Under the pieces are notes generated by a model that ran no database searches, had not been told where the DNA came from, and worked only from the letters and a program-made list of their open reading frames with translations. A stretch of DNA of 13,381 nucleotides, taken from NCBI GenBank assembly GCA_039809105.1, contig JBDHUJ010000037.1, positions 1-13,381 on the forward strand, in the 5' to 3' direction. Within the stretch, counting starts at the first letter, position 1. Each line of letters begins with the position of its first letter. The DNA comes from JBDHUJ01 sp039809105. Lineage in GTDB: Bacteria; Patescibacteriota; Saccharimonadia; Saccharimonadales; UBA4665. A program made the position numbers and the translations under genes. Positions 6,821 through 12,899 of this stretch are shown one piece after another.

Positions 6821-7149
6821 CATTCGACGAGTATCAAAAAGCGGCCATTACGACCAACTTGCGCAAAGACGACCAGCTGCAAGAACTGATGCAGCAAGTC
6901 CTCGGCCTGGGCGATGAAGCCGGTGAAGTTTTGGCTATATTCAAAAAATGGATTCGTGACAACGGCGCCGATATCGCGCAGCTCGACACCAAAAACGTGG
7001 CAAAAGAGCTCGGTGATATTTTGTGGTACATAGCCGTGGTGGCGGACGATTTGGGGATTTCGTTCGACGACATAGCCAAGGCAAATATAGAAAAGTTGAA
7101 AAGCCGTCAGGCTCGCGGTACGCTCACCGGCAGCGGCGACAACCGCTAG
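6817..7149 (+). CDS. MazG-like nucleotide pyrophosphohydrolase
   Basis: 110 aa, one MazG/all-alpha NTP-pyrophosphatase domain. These enzymes hydrolyse (d)NTPs to the monophosphate and pyrophosphate, often removing non-canonical nucleotides. The Mg-binding motif is visible as GDEAGE (E34, E37) and, later, KELGD (E64, D67), that is ExxE...ExxD. The single-domain length fits the short MazG-like proteins and not the two-domain E. coli MazG. The start overlaps the tsaC stop (ATGA, 6817-6820) and has a good SD, so the gene is both coupled to tsaC and able to be made from its own promoter. Substrate specificity is not known. Confidence 0.88.
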   Translation: MTFDEYQKAAITTNLRKDDQLQELMQQVLGLGDEAGEVLAIFKKWIRDNGADIAQLDTKNVAKELGDILWYIAVVADDLGISFDDIAKANIEKLKSRQARGTLTGSGDNR

Positions 7150-7170
7150 CTGGTAGCATGACTTTCATAC

Positions 7171-7256
7171 CCCTGTCACCCCGGGCTTGACCCGCGGTCT
7201 ACAGCTTGGATATACTCACAAAGCTTTAGATTCCGGGTCAAGCCCGGAATGACGGG
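7171..7256. repeat. Large intergenic inverted repeat
   Basis: A perfect 14-bp core, CCGGGCTTGACCCG (7181-7194) with CGGGTCAAGCCCGG (7234-7247), sits inside imperfect arms reaching about 7171-7204 and 7223-7256. The 187 nt between the MazG-like gene and the gene at 7337 hold this element and the promoter of the latter. It could end transcription of the mutY-mazG run. The sequence is of a type I recall as a dispersed hairpin in Alphaproteobacteria. Confidence 0.75.
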
Positions 7257-7294
7257 ACTCACGGGGTTTTGAGGGTTAATTCAGGCTGGGGAAA

Positions 7295-7323
7295 TTGTAA
7301 ATTTGACTGAAAAGTGGTAAAGT
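7295..7323 (+). promoter_or_regulatory. Promoter of the 621-aa tail-anchored protein
   Basis: TTGTAA (7295-7300), a 17-bp spacer and TAAAGT (7318-7323) with TG at 7315-7316. The -10 ends 13 nt before the ATG at 7337 and there is no SD. Confidence 0.55.
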
Positions 7324-7336
7324 TTTACCCGTAACC

Positions 7337-9202
7337 ATGGAACAGTCGCCAAGCACCAGCAACTTTTCGGCCGAAAAGTTTTCGGACGACAAAGAAGACA
7401 CCAAAGATAAGAAAAAGAAGAGCAAATCGGGGCGCTTCGGTTCTTTTGTGCCGCTTGTCGAACCTGCCGGGCCTGCCGAAGCGGCCAAACCGAAGGCCGA
7501 AAACAAAGACCAATCCGCTTCCGACAAATTGCTCGCCGAACTGGCATTCGCGCGCGAAAAAGAACGGCAAGCAGCGGATGCAAAGGCTCCGGAAAAGGCG
7601 GAGCGGCCCGGCCAAGAGTCCAGCTCTGAGCTGGCAGACCAACCGGTAGACGCCGAACAGACACACGAGAAGCCGGCCGAGACATTCACGGCCGACTACA
7701 CGAAGGAAATCCGCGCCAATGAATTGCCGCCAAGCAAACTGTTCGCAGAAGGTATCATAGACCTCGGTAAACCGGACGAGGAAATCATCGCTCTGCACGA
7801 ACAACAGCGCGAGGCCGAGGCCACGCAGTGGCGCACGCAGCCGGAACAGCAGCACCGGGCTCGCCAGGAGTCGCCGGCAGAGGCCGAAGAGCCAGGAGGT
7901 CCGTCTGGTGCGGAAGCTGTGGAATTGACCCCGGAAGCATCGCCGAGTGAAGACGCCGAGCCGTCCGGACAAGAACAGGAAAGTGGTACTGCGACGTCCG
8001 AAACCGAACCAGAGCCTCCGGCCGCCGTTCCCCGGCAGGAATCCGACAGCGCCGGGACACCGTTCGCCGCATTTTACAACCGGCCGCCGGCTCCGCCACG
8101 TCCGACCGCACAGACCGGCCCCTTCGGTCACAATTTCCGTCCGCCGAGTGCGAACACTCCTCCGAACCCCAACGCTGCGACTCCGGTCGCTCCCAACACC
8201 CCGCCGAACCCCAATGCCGCTTACTTTACGCCATTGTCCGGTGTGCCGAACCCCAACCAGGCTCCCGCTACGACCAATCCGAACACTGCCAACCAGAAAT
8301 ACGTCACACAGCAGCAACTCGAAGACGAGGTATACTACGCTACAAAGCACGGCCAGCGCCGCGGTGTTCTGGCCGGGCTGGTGACGGGTGCGTGGATAGA
8401 GCACACCAGGCACAAACGCCGCGAAAAACGGCAGGCCAAGGAGGTGGCTCAGCAGCAGAAGCAGTACGAAAAAGAGCGCGAGAGCCAGAAATTCCAGCTG
8501 GCAGAGCAGACCAAGAAGACGAACGCGACCGAGCGCCAGGTCCGCGACCTGCAGGCCGCCGAGCGCCGCAATCAGTACGCCGCACGGTCCGAGGCTATGC
8601 CAACGCCACTCACGAATCCCGAGCGGAGCGCGGGAGCTCCGGCAAAAACCGCGGCAGCACCAGAAAAGTCCAACGCCAATAGCTTCAGCGGCAAACTGGA
8701 AAAGTTAGTGCCCAAAAGACCCGAACGTGCCAGCAAATCAGATGAACAAACCGCTGCCGAGCGCCTGGAGGTTCCGGAAGGCCACCGTCTGGAGACCAGC
8801 GCCTGGCACACCATAGAAGTCGACGCAAAGACTGGTAAGGCGGTCGAAAACCCAACCTTTGCGTACGGCGAAGAGTACTACCGCGAACGCGCCAAAGAAA
8901 CAGGCCCGCGGGCGACGCCGACGCAGAAACAGGCTGCGGGTGAAGTCGCGCTGGTCGCCGCTTCGCTCCGGGATGGTACGGGCGCTCAGGCTTCGGGCGG
9001 CAGCGGGTCGCAGTCCACGGGCTACCCGGCAAGCGCCAGTACGCAGCAGCGGACGACGCCGACACAGATGTTCGGCTCCAAAGTAAAGTCACTGTTCAAA
9101 TCAGACAAGCCTGCCACGCCAGGCGCACCGCAGGCCGCGCCGCTCTGGCCGATGGTGGTCGGCTTTATAGCCATCGTGGTGCTTATAATAATCGCTTTGT
9201 AG
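7337..9202 (+). CDS. Large disordered, Pro-rich, tail-anchored protein of unknown function
   Basis: 621 aa, no recognised family. Residues 1-250 are charged and low complexity (Lys-rich start, then Glu/Ala/Pro). Residues 271-317 contain PPNPNA-like repeats. At about 321-365 comes the most conserved-looking part: KYVTQQQLEDEVYYATKHG, a Gly-containing stretch RRGVLAGLVTGAWIEH, then a very basic RHKRREKRQ. A Glu/Gln/Lys coiled coil covers about 365-415. A second ordered block at about 482-520 reads EGHRLETSAWHTIEVD then TFAYGEEYYRERA. The chain ends in a TM helix at 604-621 with no residues after it, so it is predicted to be anchored by its C terminus and otherwise cytoplasmic. A scaffold role is possible but is speculation. 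The gene converges on the DNPH1-like gene with a 40-nt gap and no clear terminator. Confidence 0.8.
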   Translation: MEQSPSTSNFSAEKFSDDKEDTKDKKKKSKSGRFGSFVPLVEPAGPAEAAKPKAENKDQSASDKLLAELAFAREKERQAADAKAPEKAERPGQESSSELADQPVDAEQTHEKPAETFTADYTKEIRANELPPSKLFAEGIIDLGKPDEEIIALHEQQREAEATQWRTQPEQQHRARQESPAEAEEPGGPSGAEAVELTPEASPSEDAEPSGQEQESGTATSETEPEPPAAVPRQESDSAGTPFAAFYNRPPAPPRPTAQTGPFGHNFRPPSANTPPNPNAATPVAPNTPPNPNAAYFTPLSGVPNPNQAPATTNPNTANQKYVTQQQLEDEVYYATKHGQRRGVLAGLVTGAWIEHTRHKRREKRQAKEVAQQQKQYEKERESQKFQLAEQTKKTNATERQVRDLQAAERRNQYAARSEAMPTPLTNPERSAGAPAKTAAAPEKSNANSFSGKLEKLVPKRPERASKSDEQTAAERLEVPEGHRLETSAWHTIEVDAKTGKAVENPTFAYGEEYYRERAKETGPRATPTQKQAAGEVALVAASLRDGTGAQASGGSGSQSTGYPASASTQQRTTPTQMFGSKVKSLFKSDKPATPGAPQAAPLWPMVVGFIAIVVLIIIAL

Positions 9203-9242
9203 GCGGCTGTACGTAGAAATAGTCTCTGGTTGTGTTCTGTTG

Positions 9243-9683
9243 TCAGTTTGTTGCCGGCTGGTGAGTCCGTACGTTGGCCATGAAGGTGGCGATGGCGTGC
9301 TCGGCGGTTGTGAGGTCGGTGTATTCGAACACGCTTGCGCCGGGGCTGCCGGCTATCATGGCAGAAAGCTTTTTGCCCTCACTCGGACGGTACAGGCACA
9401 GAACAGGTTTGCCCATTTTCTCTGCCCGGGCAATCTCGTAACCGACACCCAGGCTCGGGTTGGTCACCTCGGCGATGATGGCGTCGGCCTGGCCTATCCA
9501 CTGTATGTCGTTGCTCCATATTTCGCCGGTCGGCTTGTCCATGCCCACGGCCGTCAGTTTCTTGTCGGCGAAAATCTCGGTCAACACTTCGCAGTGTTTC
9601 TTGGCGAGTTGCACCAGCTGTCCGTACCATTCGGCATCGTCCCGCCCGCCCCGTATGGAACACGCGAAATACACCTTTTTCAT
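9243..9683 (-). CDS. 2'-deoxynucleoside 5'-phosphate N-hydrolase (DNPH1/Rcl family)
   Basis: 146 aa. DNPH1/Rcl enzymes cleave the N-glycosidic bond of 2'-deoxynucleoside 5'-monophosphates, giving free base and deoxyribose 5-phosphate, and are related to nucleoside 2-deoxyribosyltransferases. Motifs match the animal enzyme closely: ACSIRGGRDD (7-16), VLTE (33-36), NDIQWIGQAD (58-67), AEVTNPSLGVGYEIARA (71-87) with the nucleophile-type Glu at E83, VLCLYRP (94-100) and KLSAMIAG (105-112). A start at 9683 is chosen because the ATG overlaps the murC stop (ATGA) and the protein then begins with the typical beta strand MKKVYFACSIRGG. It is the second gene of a murC operon. The link to cell-wall synthesis is not obvious; nucleotide clean-up is the likely role. 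Confidence 0.9.
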   Translation of the reverse strand: MKKVYFACSIRGGRDDAEWYGQLVQLAKKHCEVLTEIFADKKLTAVGMDKPTGEIWSNDIQWIGQADAIIAEVTNPSLGVGYEIARAEKMGKPVLCLYRPSEGKKLSAMIAGSPGASVFEYTDLTTAEHAIATFMANVRTHQPATN

Positions 9684-10972
9684 GCTTGGAATTCCTGGCG
9701 GAGCCATTCGTCGAGGCTGTGGCCGCCACCGGCGGTCAGGCAGAGCACGGTGTCGCCACTTTTCACGGCTGAGAGAATGTTTTCACGGAGCTCGTCGTTC
9801 AACGCTGCCGCCTCTGTTATGGCCTGGGTTTCGCTGGCTAAAATCAGCTTCAAATCTTCGGGGGTCAAAAGCTTCAACGACTCGTCTTCGCGGGCCAGGT
9901 AGCTCGGTACGATGTAGAGTTTTTTCACGCCATCGAAAAGATGTATGAGTTCTTCGCGGATGAAGTGCTGGCGGGTGTTGTGCAGGCCTTCGTACACCAC
10001 GACCACATTCTCTCCAGCGATTTCCTGTGCCCACTTCAGGGCGCCACGTATTTTTGGTGGAGTATGGGCGTAGTCACTGTATAGCCCAGGGATAACCTGC
10101 TCGAACCGACGCGAGACGCCCGGGAAAGAATCTAGGTAGGCTATTAGCTTGTCGAGGGGCTCCTGCGTCAGCTGGCGTACGGCATTTGCGACCAGCCAGG
10201 CATTTTGACGATTCACCAGCCCAGGTAGTGTGAAGGCGCGTACGGAAGAATCGTTCTCGTCGAGTATTTGCTGTCCTTCGCCTTCCTCGTACCCTAGGCG
10301 ATCCGCATCGCCCTGCCAGAGTACTGTGTTTTGGCTTTGTTCGAGAAACTCCTTGAACGCTGCGTAGTAATCTTCGCGGGTAGGGTAGATGTCCGGGTGG
10401 TCCCAATCTATGCCGGTTATGAGGCTCAGGGCCGGTTCGAAATTCAGGAAATTGCGGTCGAACTCGTCGCACTCATACACGAAATACCCCGCGCCTTCCT
10501 CGTAGCCGCCCATTTCGGCGAAACTGGTTTTGGCTGGCAGTATGTGTCCGAAAGGTATACCCAGCTGTTGTAGCAGCCATACGGTCATGGCGGTGGTGGT
10601 TGTTTTGCCGTGGGTGCCGGCGATGGCTATGAGCTTGAGTTTTTTGTCCTCTAAAATCCGGTTTAGCAATTCGTCGCGCTTCGACATGTGTATGCCTTGT
10701 TCATGGCAAAACTGGAACTCCGGTCCTTCGCCTTGTTCTATGGCGACAGCAGAACTGTAGACGTACCAATCTATCGGTTTCTTGTCGTGCGCTGCGGCAA
10801 TCTGCTCGTAGCTTTGGCCGATATGGATATCGGTTATGCCGTGCTTCTTCAGGTAATCAATATACAGGGAGTCCTGCTTGTCGGAGCCTGAGACTTCGTA
10901 GCCAGCTTGCTTAGCGACCATCGCGAGCGGGCCGATACCTGCGCCGCCTATTCCGGAAAAGAAAATATGCAT
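9680..10972 (-). CDS. murC: UDP-N-acetylmuramate--L-alanine ligase
   Basis: 430 aa. MurC adds L-alanine to UDP-MurNAc with ATP in the cytoplasmic phase of peptidoglycan synthesis. Visible features: a glycine-rich Rossmann start GIGGAGIGPLA (7-17), the Mur-ligase P-loop GTHGKTTTT (119-127), YECDEFDR (166-173) in place of the usual EADESD, DWDHPDIYP (189-197), NAWLVANAV (257-265), SRRFE (287-291) and DYAHTPPKI (300-308) in the C-terminal domain. The last motif is usually YGHHPTEI in MurC, so this is a divergent form; the related Mpl ligase is a less likely alternative. The ATG at 10972 is preferred over an upstream TTG at 10987, as it begins directly at the Rossmann strand. It is followed by the DNPH1-like gene with a 4-nt overlap. 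Confidence 0.87.
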   Translation of the reverse strand: MHIFFSGIGGAGIGPLAMVAKQAGYEVSGSDKQDSLYIDYLKKHGITDIHIGQSYEQIAAAHDKKPIDWYVYSSAVAIEQGEGPEFQFCHEQGIHMSKRDELLNRILEDKKLKLIAIAGTHGKTTTTAMTVWLLQQLGIPFGHILPAKTSFAEMGGYEEGAGYFVYECDEFDRNFLNFEPALSLITGIDWDHPDIYPTREDYYAAFKEFLEQSQNTVLWQGDADRLGYEEGEGQQILDENDSSVRAFTLPGLVNRQNAWLVANAVRQLTQEPLDKLIAYLDSFPGVSRRFEQVIPGLYSDYAHTPPKIRGALKWAQEIAGENVVVVYEGLHNTRQHFIREELIHLFDGVKKLYIVPSYLAREDESLKLLTPEDLKLILASETQAITEAAALNDELRENILSAVKSGDTVLCLTAGGGHSLDEWLRQEFQA

Positions 10973-10976
10973 GCTT

Positions 10977-11011
10977 TCAAGTATCAAGTATCAAGGGCCA
11001 AGTAGCAAGTT
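10977..11011. repeat. Heptad array in the murC leader
   Basis: Five consecutive 7-nt units, read on the plus strand: TCAAGTA at 10977 and 10984, then three variants of the form NCAAGNN ending at 11011. The array lies between the murC ATG (10972) and its likely promoter, so it would be in the 5' untranslated region. No SD is visible for murC. Confidence 0.65.
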
Positions 11012-11020
11012 TTAGACCTC

Positions 11021-11050
11021 ATTGTAAAATTGTGAGGACTGTCCTCTCAA
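11021..11050 (-). promoter_or_regulatory. murC: murC promoter
   Basis: On the minus strand TTGAGA (11050-11045), an 18-bp spacer and TACAAT (11026-11021): both boxes match 5 of 6 consensus bases. The -10 ends 48 nt before the murC ATG. The -35 and most of the spacer lie inside the palindrome at 11029-11051. Confidence 0.6.
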
Positions 11051-11051
11051 T
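11029..11051. promoter_or_regulatory. Operator-like palindrome, copy A
   Basis: Arms ATTGTGAGGAC and GTCCTCTCAAT flank a single central T; 10 of 11 positions pair. The identical 23-nt sequence recurs at 11848-11870. Here it covers the -35 and spacer of the murC promoter, as expected for a repressor site, but a role as part of the adjoining repeat element is equally possible. Confidence 0.6.
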
Positions 11052-11077
11052 GTCTCTCAATGTAGTCTTTCAATGTG

Positions 11078-11181
11078 GTGAACAAAGAGCGATGAGCAAT
11101 GAACGGCGCTCATAAGCCTGAGCACCCAGATTGCGAGTCCGGACTTACGCGCATGTAGGCTGTTCATTGCTCTTTGTTCAT
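11078..11181. repeat. Heptad-armed repeat element, copy A
   Basis: Left arm 11078-11105 has four 7-nt units of the ATGAACR/AAGAGCR kind. A 55-nt core (11106-11160) contains the stem-loop GCTCATAAGCCTGAGC (11108-11123) and a palindrome AGTCCGGACT (11136-11145). The right arm (11161-11181) has three inverted units of the TGTTCAT/TGCTCTT kind. Arms pair perfectly next to the core over AGCAATGAAC. The element ends about 20 nt before the -10 of the gene at 11217. Confidence 0.8.
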
Positions 11182-11200
11182 TGAATGCTTGTCCTTGGCT

Positions 11201-11206
11201 TATAAT
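11201..11206 (+). promoter_or_regulatory. -10 box of the two-TM protein gene
   Basis: Consensus TATAAT, ending 10 nt before the ATG at 11217. No good -35 at 17 bp (TCATTG at 11178-11183 is the nearest) and no SD. A short leader is implied. Confidence 0.5.
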
Positions 11207-11216
11207 GATAAGCGAC

Positions 11217-11816
11217 ATGATAAACAAACGGCACTGGCACCATGCCTGGCGGTATCTGCGCAAAATACACCCTTGGTATTTCGTGGCGCTGACGTTGCTG
11301 TTCGGCACCATGTCGCTGTTTGCGCTCCGCCACAACAACCAGCAGATGATAGAGCTGCGAAACGCCGTCTATACGGCCGATAAAGACAACGGCAATGTTG
11401 AGGCTGCGCTGCGTGACCTCCGCGAGTACGTGTACTCGCACATGAACACCGGCCTGACCTCCGGCCCGAACGCTGTCCACCCGCCCATACAGCTCAAATA
11501 CACCTACCAGCGTCTGCAGGCGGCAGAAGCGGCCAAAGACACCAACAAAGACCTCTACAACCAGGCGCAGACGTACTGTCAGGAACAGAATCCGACCGAT
11601 TTCTCGGGCCGTAACCGCGTGCCGTGCATCAGCGAATACGTACTGAACCACGGCGCGACCATCGCGCCCATCCCCGATGCCCTGTACAAGTTCGACTTCA
11701 CAGCTACCAAGTGGTCGTTCGACCTGGCCGGCTGGAGCATCATTCTAACTATCTTGTCAGCGTTGTTGGCGGCGGTGACGCTGGGTTATCGCATCTGGGC
11801 AAAGAATAACCTCTAG
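11217..11816 (+). CDS. Two-TM membrane protein with an extracytoplasmic helical domain, function unknown
   Basis: 199 aa. A basic N terminus (MINKRHWHHAWRYLRK) precedes TM1 at about 19-37. Residues 38-168 should lie outside the membrane. This part contains IELRNAVYTADKDNGNVEAALRDLREYV (written here in part as motif 46-72), HPPIQLKYTYQRLQ at 88-101, and two cysteines (C121, C137) that could form a disulfide. TM2 is at about 170-192, followed by a short basic tail. The layout resembles extracytoplasmic helical sensor modules, but no signalling domain follows. The ATG at 11217 is favoured over in-frame ATGs at 11181 and 11205, since the -10 box lies at 11201-11206. The gene is flanked by two directly repeated elements. 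Confidence 0.75.
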   Translation: MINKRHWHHAWRYLRKIHPWYFVALTLLFGTMSLFALRHNNQQMIELRNAVYTADKDNGNVEAALRDLREYVYSHMNTGLTSGPNAVHPPIQLKYTYQRLQAAEAAKDTNKDLYNQAQTYCQEQNPTDFSGRNRVPCISEYVLNHGATIAPIPDALYKFDFTATKWSFDLAGWSIILTILSALLAAVTLGYRIWAKNNL

Positions 11817-11847
11817 ATTAGCAGGCAAATAGATAGCAGGTAACAGA

Positions 11848-11870
11848 ATTGTGAGGACTGTCCTCTCAAT
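11848..11870. promoter_or_regulatory. Operator-like palindrome, copy B
   Basis: Identical in sequence and orientation to 11029-11051. Here it lies 31 nt after the stop of the two-TM gene, and no strong promoter overlaps it. Confidence 0.55.
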
Positions 11871-11871
11871 C

Positions 11872-11982
11872 ATGAACAATGAACAAAGAGCAATGAACGC
11901 GGCTCATAAGCCTGAGCGGTTTATTCGGAAGCCAGCGCGTTCGCGAACATAGGCCGTTCATTGTTCATGGCTCTTTGTTCAT
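11872..11982. repeat. Heptad-armed repeat element, copy B
   Basis: Left arm of four units (11872-11899: ATGAACA twice, AAGAGCA, ATGAACG). A 55-nt core (11900-11954) contains the same stem-loop GCTCATAAGCCTGAGC (11902-11917), at the same offset as in copy A, and a palindrome GTTCGCGAAC (11939-11948). The right arm has four inverted units (11955-11982). Same orientation as copy A. The 225 nt between the two-TM gene and the gene ending at 12042 hold palindrome B, this element and a terminator. Confidence 0.8.
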
Positions 11983-11992
11983 CGCGACAAGC

Positions 11993-12021
11993 AAAAACAC
12001 CCTGGAAACCAGGGTGTTTTT
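11993..12021. terminator. Bidirectional rho-independent terminator
   Basis: AAAAACACCCTGG (11993-12005) and CCAGGGTGTTTTT (12009-12021) form a perfect 13-bp stem with loop AAA. A-tract and T-tract on the two sides let it work for both converging genes (11217 on plus, 12716 on minus). Confidence 0.9.
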
Positions 12022-12041
12022 GTACGGATGAGATTGCTAGC

Positions 12042-12716
12042 CTACTGCTTGGTGTTCGAATTGGTGGTGCTGTTGGTGCCGGTGGTAGACTTCTGTGTCT
12101 GGTTGGTGGTAGCGTCTGAGCCCTGGGTGCCAGAGGTGTCACTGGCTTGGGTCTGGTTGCTCACCTGCGAACAGTCTGGGCCGTTCGGATTCTGCTTCTT
12201 GAACTCGGCGATGCTCTTAGCAACCTGACCGTCATCGCTCAGGTTCTCCCAGAACGTGACCTGCGAGCGGTTGATGAGCATCTGGTCTGTCGGGTCATGA
12301 ATCTGCTGACAACCGAGCTTGACGAGCGTGTAGTTGCCGCTGGTCTTGCCACTGCTGTCAGTGTTCTGGGTCAGGTAGTAAATGCCACTCATGCGGACGT
12401 ACTCGTTATTTAGGTCGACGACCTTGCCGAAGTAGACCTGACCGTTGTTCAGGAAAACAGCCTGGTACTTCTTTGCATCGACGTATTTGGATTCGGAGGC
12501 GATGGTGTCACCGCGCGAGAACATCACCGTCAGCCCGACGATGACGATAACCGCGCCGAACAGAAGTGTTATGTAGAGGACCCGCAGCCACAGCGGTAAT
12601 TTGCTGTCACCGCGCTTGTTGCGTGAAGATTTGGGCGAGCTTTCCTCCATTATCCCCGGACCGGCTGCACGTCCAACCTGTTGTGATGTTTGTTGTGATG
12701 TTTGTCGGAAGTCCAT
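12042..12716 (-). CDS. Single-TM protein with a conserved-looking beta domain and Ser/Thr/Asn-rich tail
   Basis: 224 aa, no recognised family. The N-terminal part (1-42) is polar, with an imperfect QTSQ repeat encoded by a 12-nt direct repeat. TM helix at about 43-66 after a basic stretch, so the rest should be extracellular. Residues about 80-175 look folded: KYQAVFLNNGQVYFGKVVDLN, then YVRMSGIYYLTQ, LVKLGCQQIHDP and MLINRSQVTFWENLS. The last 45 residues are Ser/Thr/Asn/Gln-rich and disordered, as in cell-surface linkers. Cysteines at 136 and 182 could pair. AAGGTGG (12733-12727 on the minus strand) is a plausible SD, 10 nt from the ATG. TACACT at 12755-12750 is a plausible -10. A surface role is inferred from topology only. 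Confidence 0.8.
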   Translation of the reverse strand: MDFRQTSQQTSQQVGRAAGPGIMEESSPKSSRNKRGDSKLPLWLRVLYITLLFGAVIVIVGLTVMFSRGDTIASESKYVDAKKYQAVFLNNGQVYFGKVVDLNNEYVRMSGIYYLTQNTDSSGKTSGNYTLVKLGCQQIHDPTDQMLINRSQVTFWENLSDDGQVAKSIAEFKKQNPNGPDCSQVSNQTQASDTSGTQGSDATTNQTQKSTTGTNSTTNSNTKQ

Positions 12717-12767
12717 AGAAGCTTTACCACCTTATGATTTATCCCTACCAGTGTAATACATAAGCAC

Positions 12768-12780
12768 GTTGCAGTGCAAC
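12768..12780. promoter_or_regulatory. Short palindrome at the -35 region of the single-TM gene
   Basis: GTTGCA-G-TGCAAC is a perfect 6-bp inverted repeat. It overlaps TTGCAC, which stands 18 bp upstream of the -10 TACACT on the minus strand. It may be an operator. Confidence 0.35.
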
Positions 12781-12829
12781 AGGAGGGTTGTGAAGCGGGC
12801 TTATTAGGCGCTATCGGGCGTATTGAGTG

Positions 12830-12859
12830 TTGACAAATAAATTACCAACAGAGTATGTT
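12830..12859 (+). promoter_or_regulatory. Promoter of the 64-aa conserved protein
   Basis: Perfect consensus -35 TTGACA (12830-12835), an 18-bp spacer and TATGTT (12854-12859). AGAGGG near 12883-12888 may be the SD for the ATG at 12900. This has the best -35 in the window and suggests strong expression. Confidence 0.65.
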
Positions 12860-12899
12860 AGGGGTACCAACTAATCGATAAGAGAGGGAATCCAAGATT

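Noticed and set aside
7325..8413. 362-codon open frame on the minus strand opposite the disordered protein
   Set aside because: Arg/Gly/Val-rich composition typical of an antisense shadow of a GC-rich Glu/Pro/Ala gene; no motif and no RBS, whereas the plus-strand gene has a promoter and a TM anchor.
11818..11846. Heptad array between the two-TM gene and palindrome B
   Set aside because: TAGCAGG recurs there at a distance of 15 nt, not a multiple of 7, so the register is not supported.
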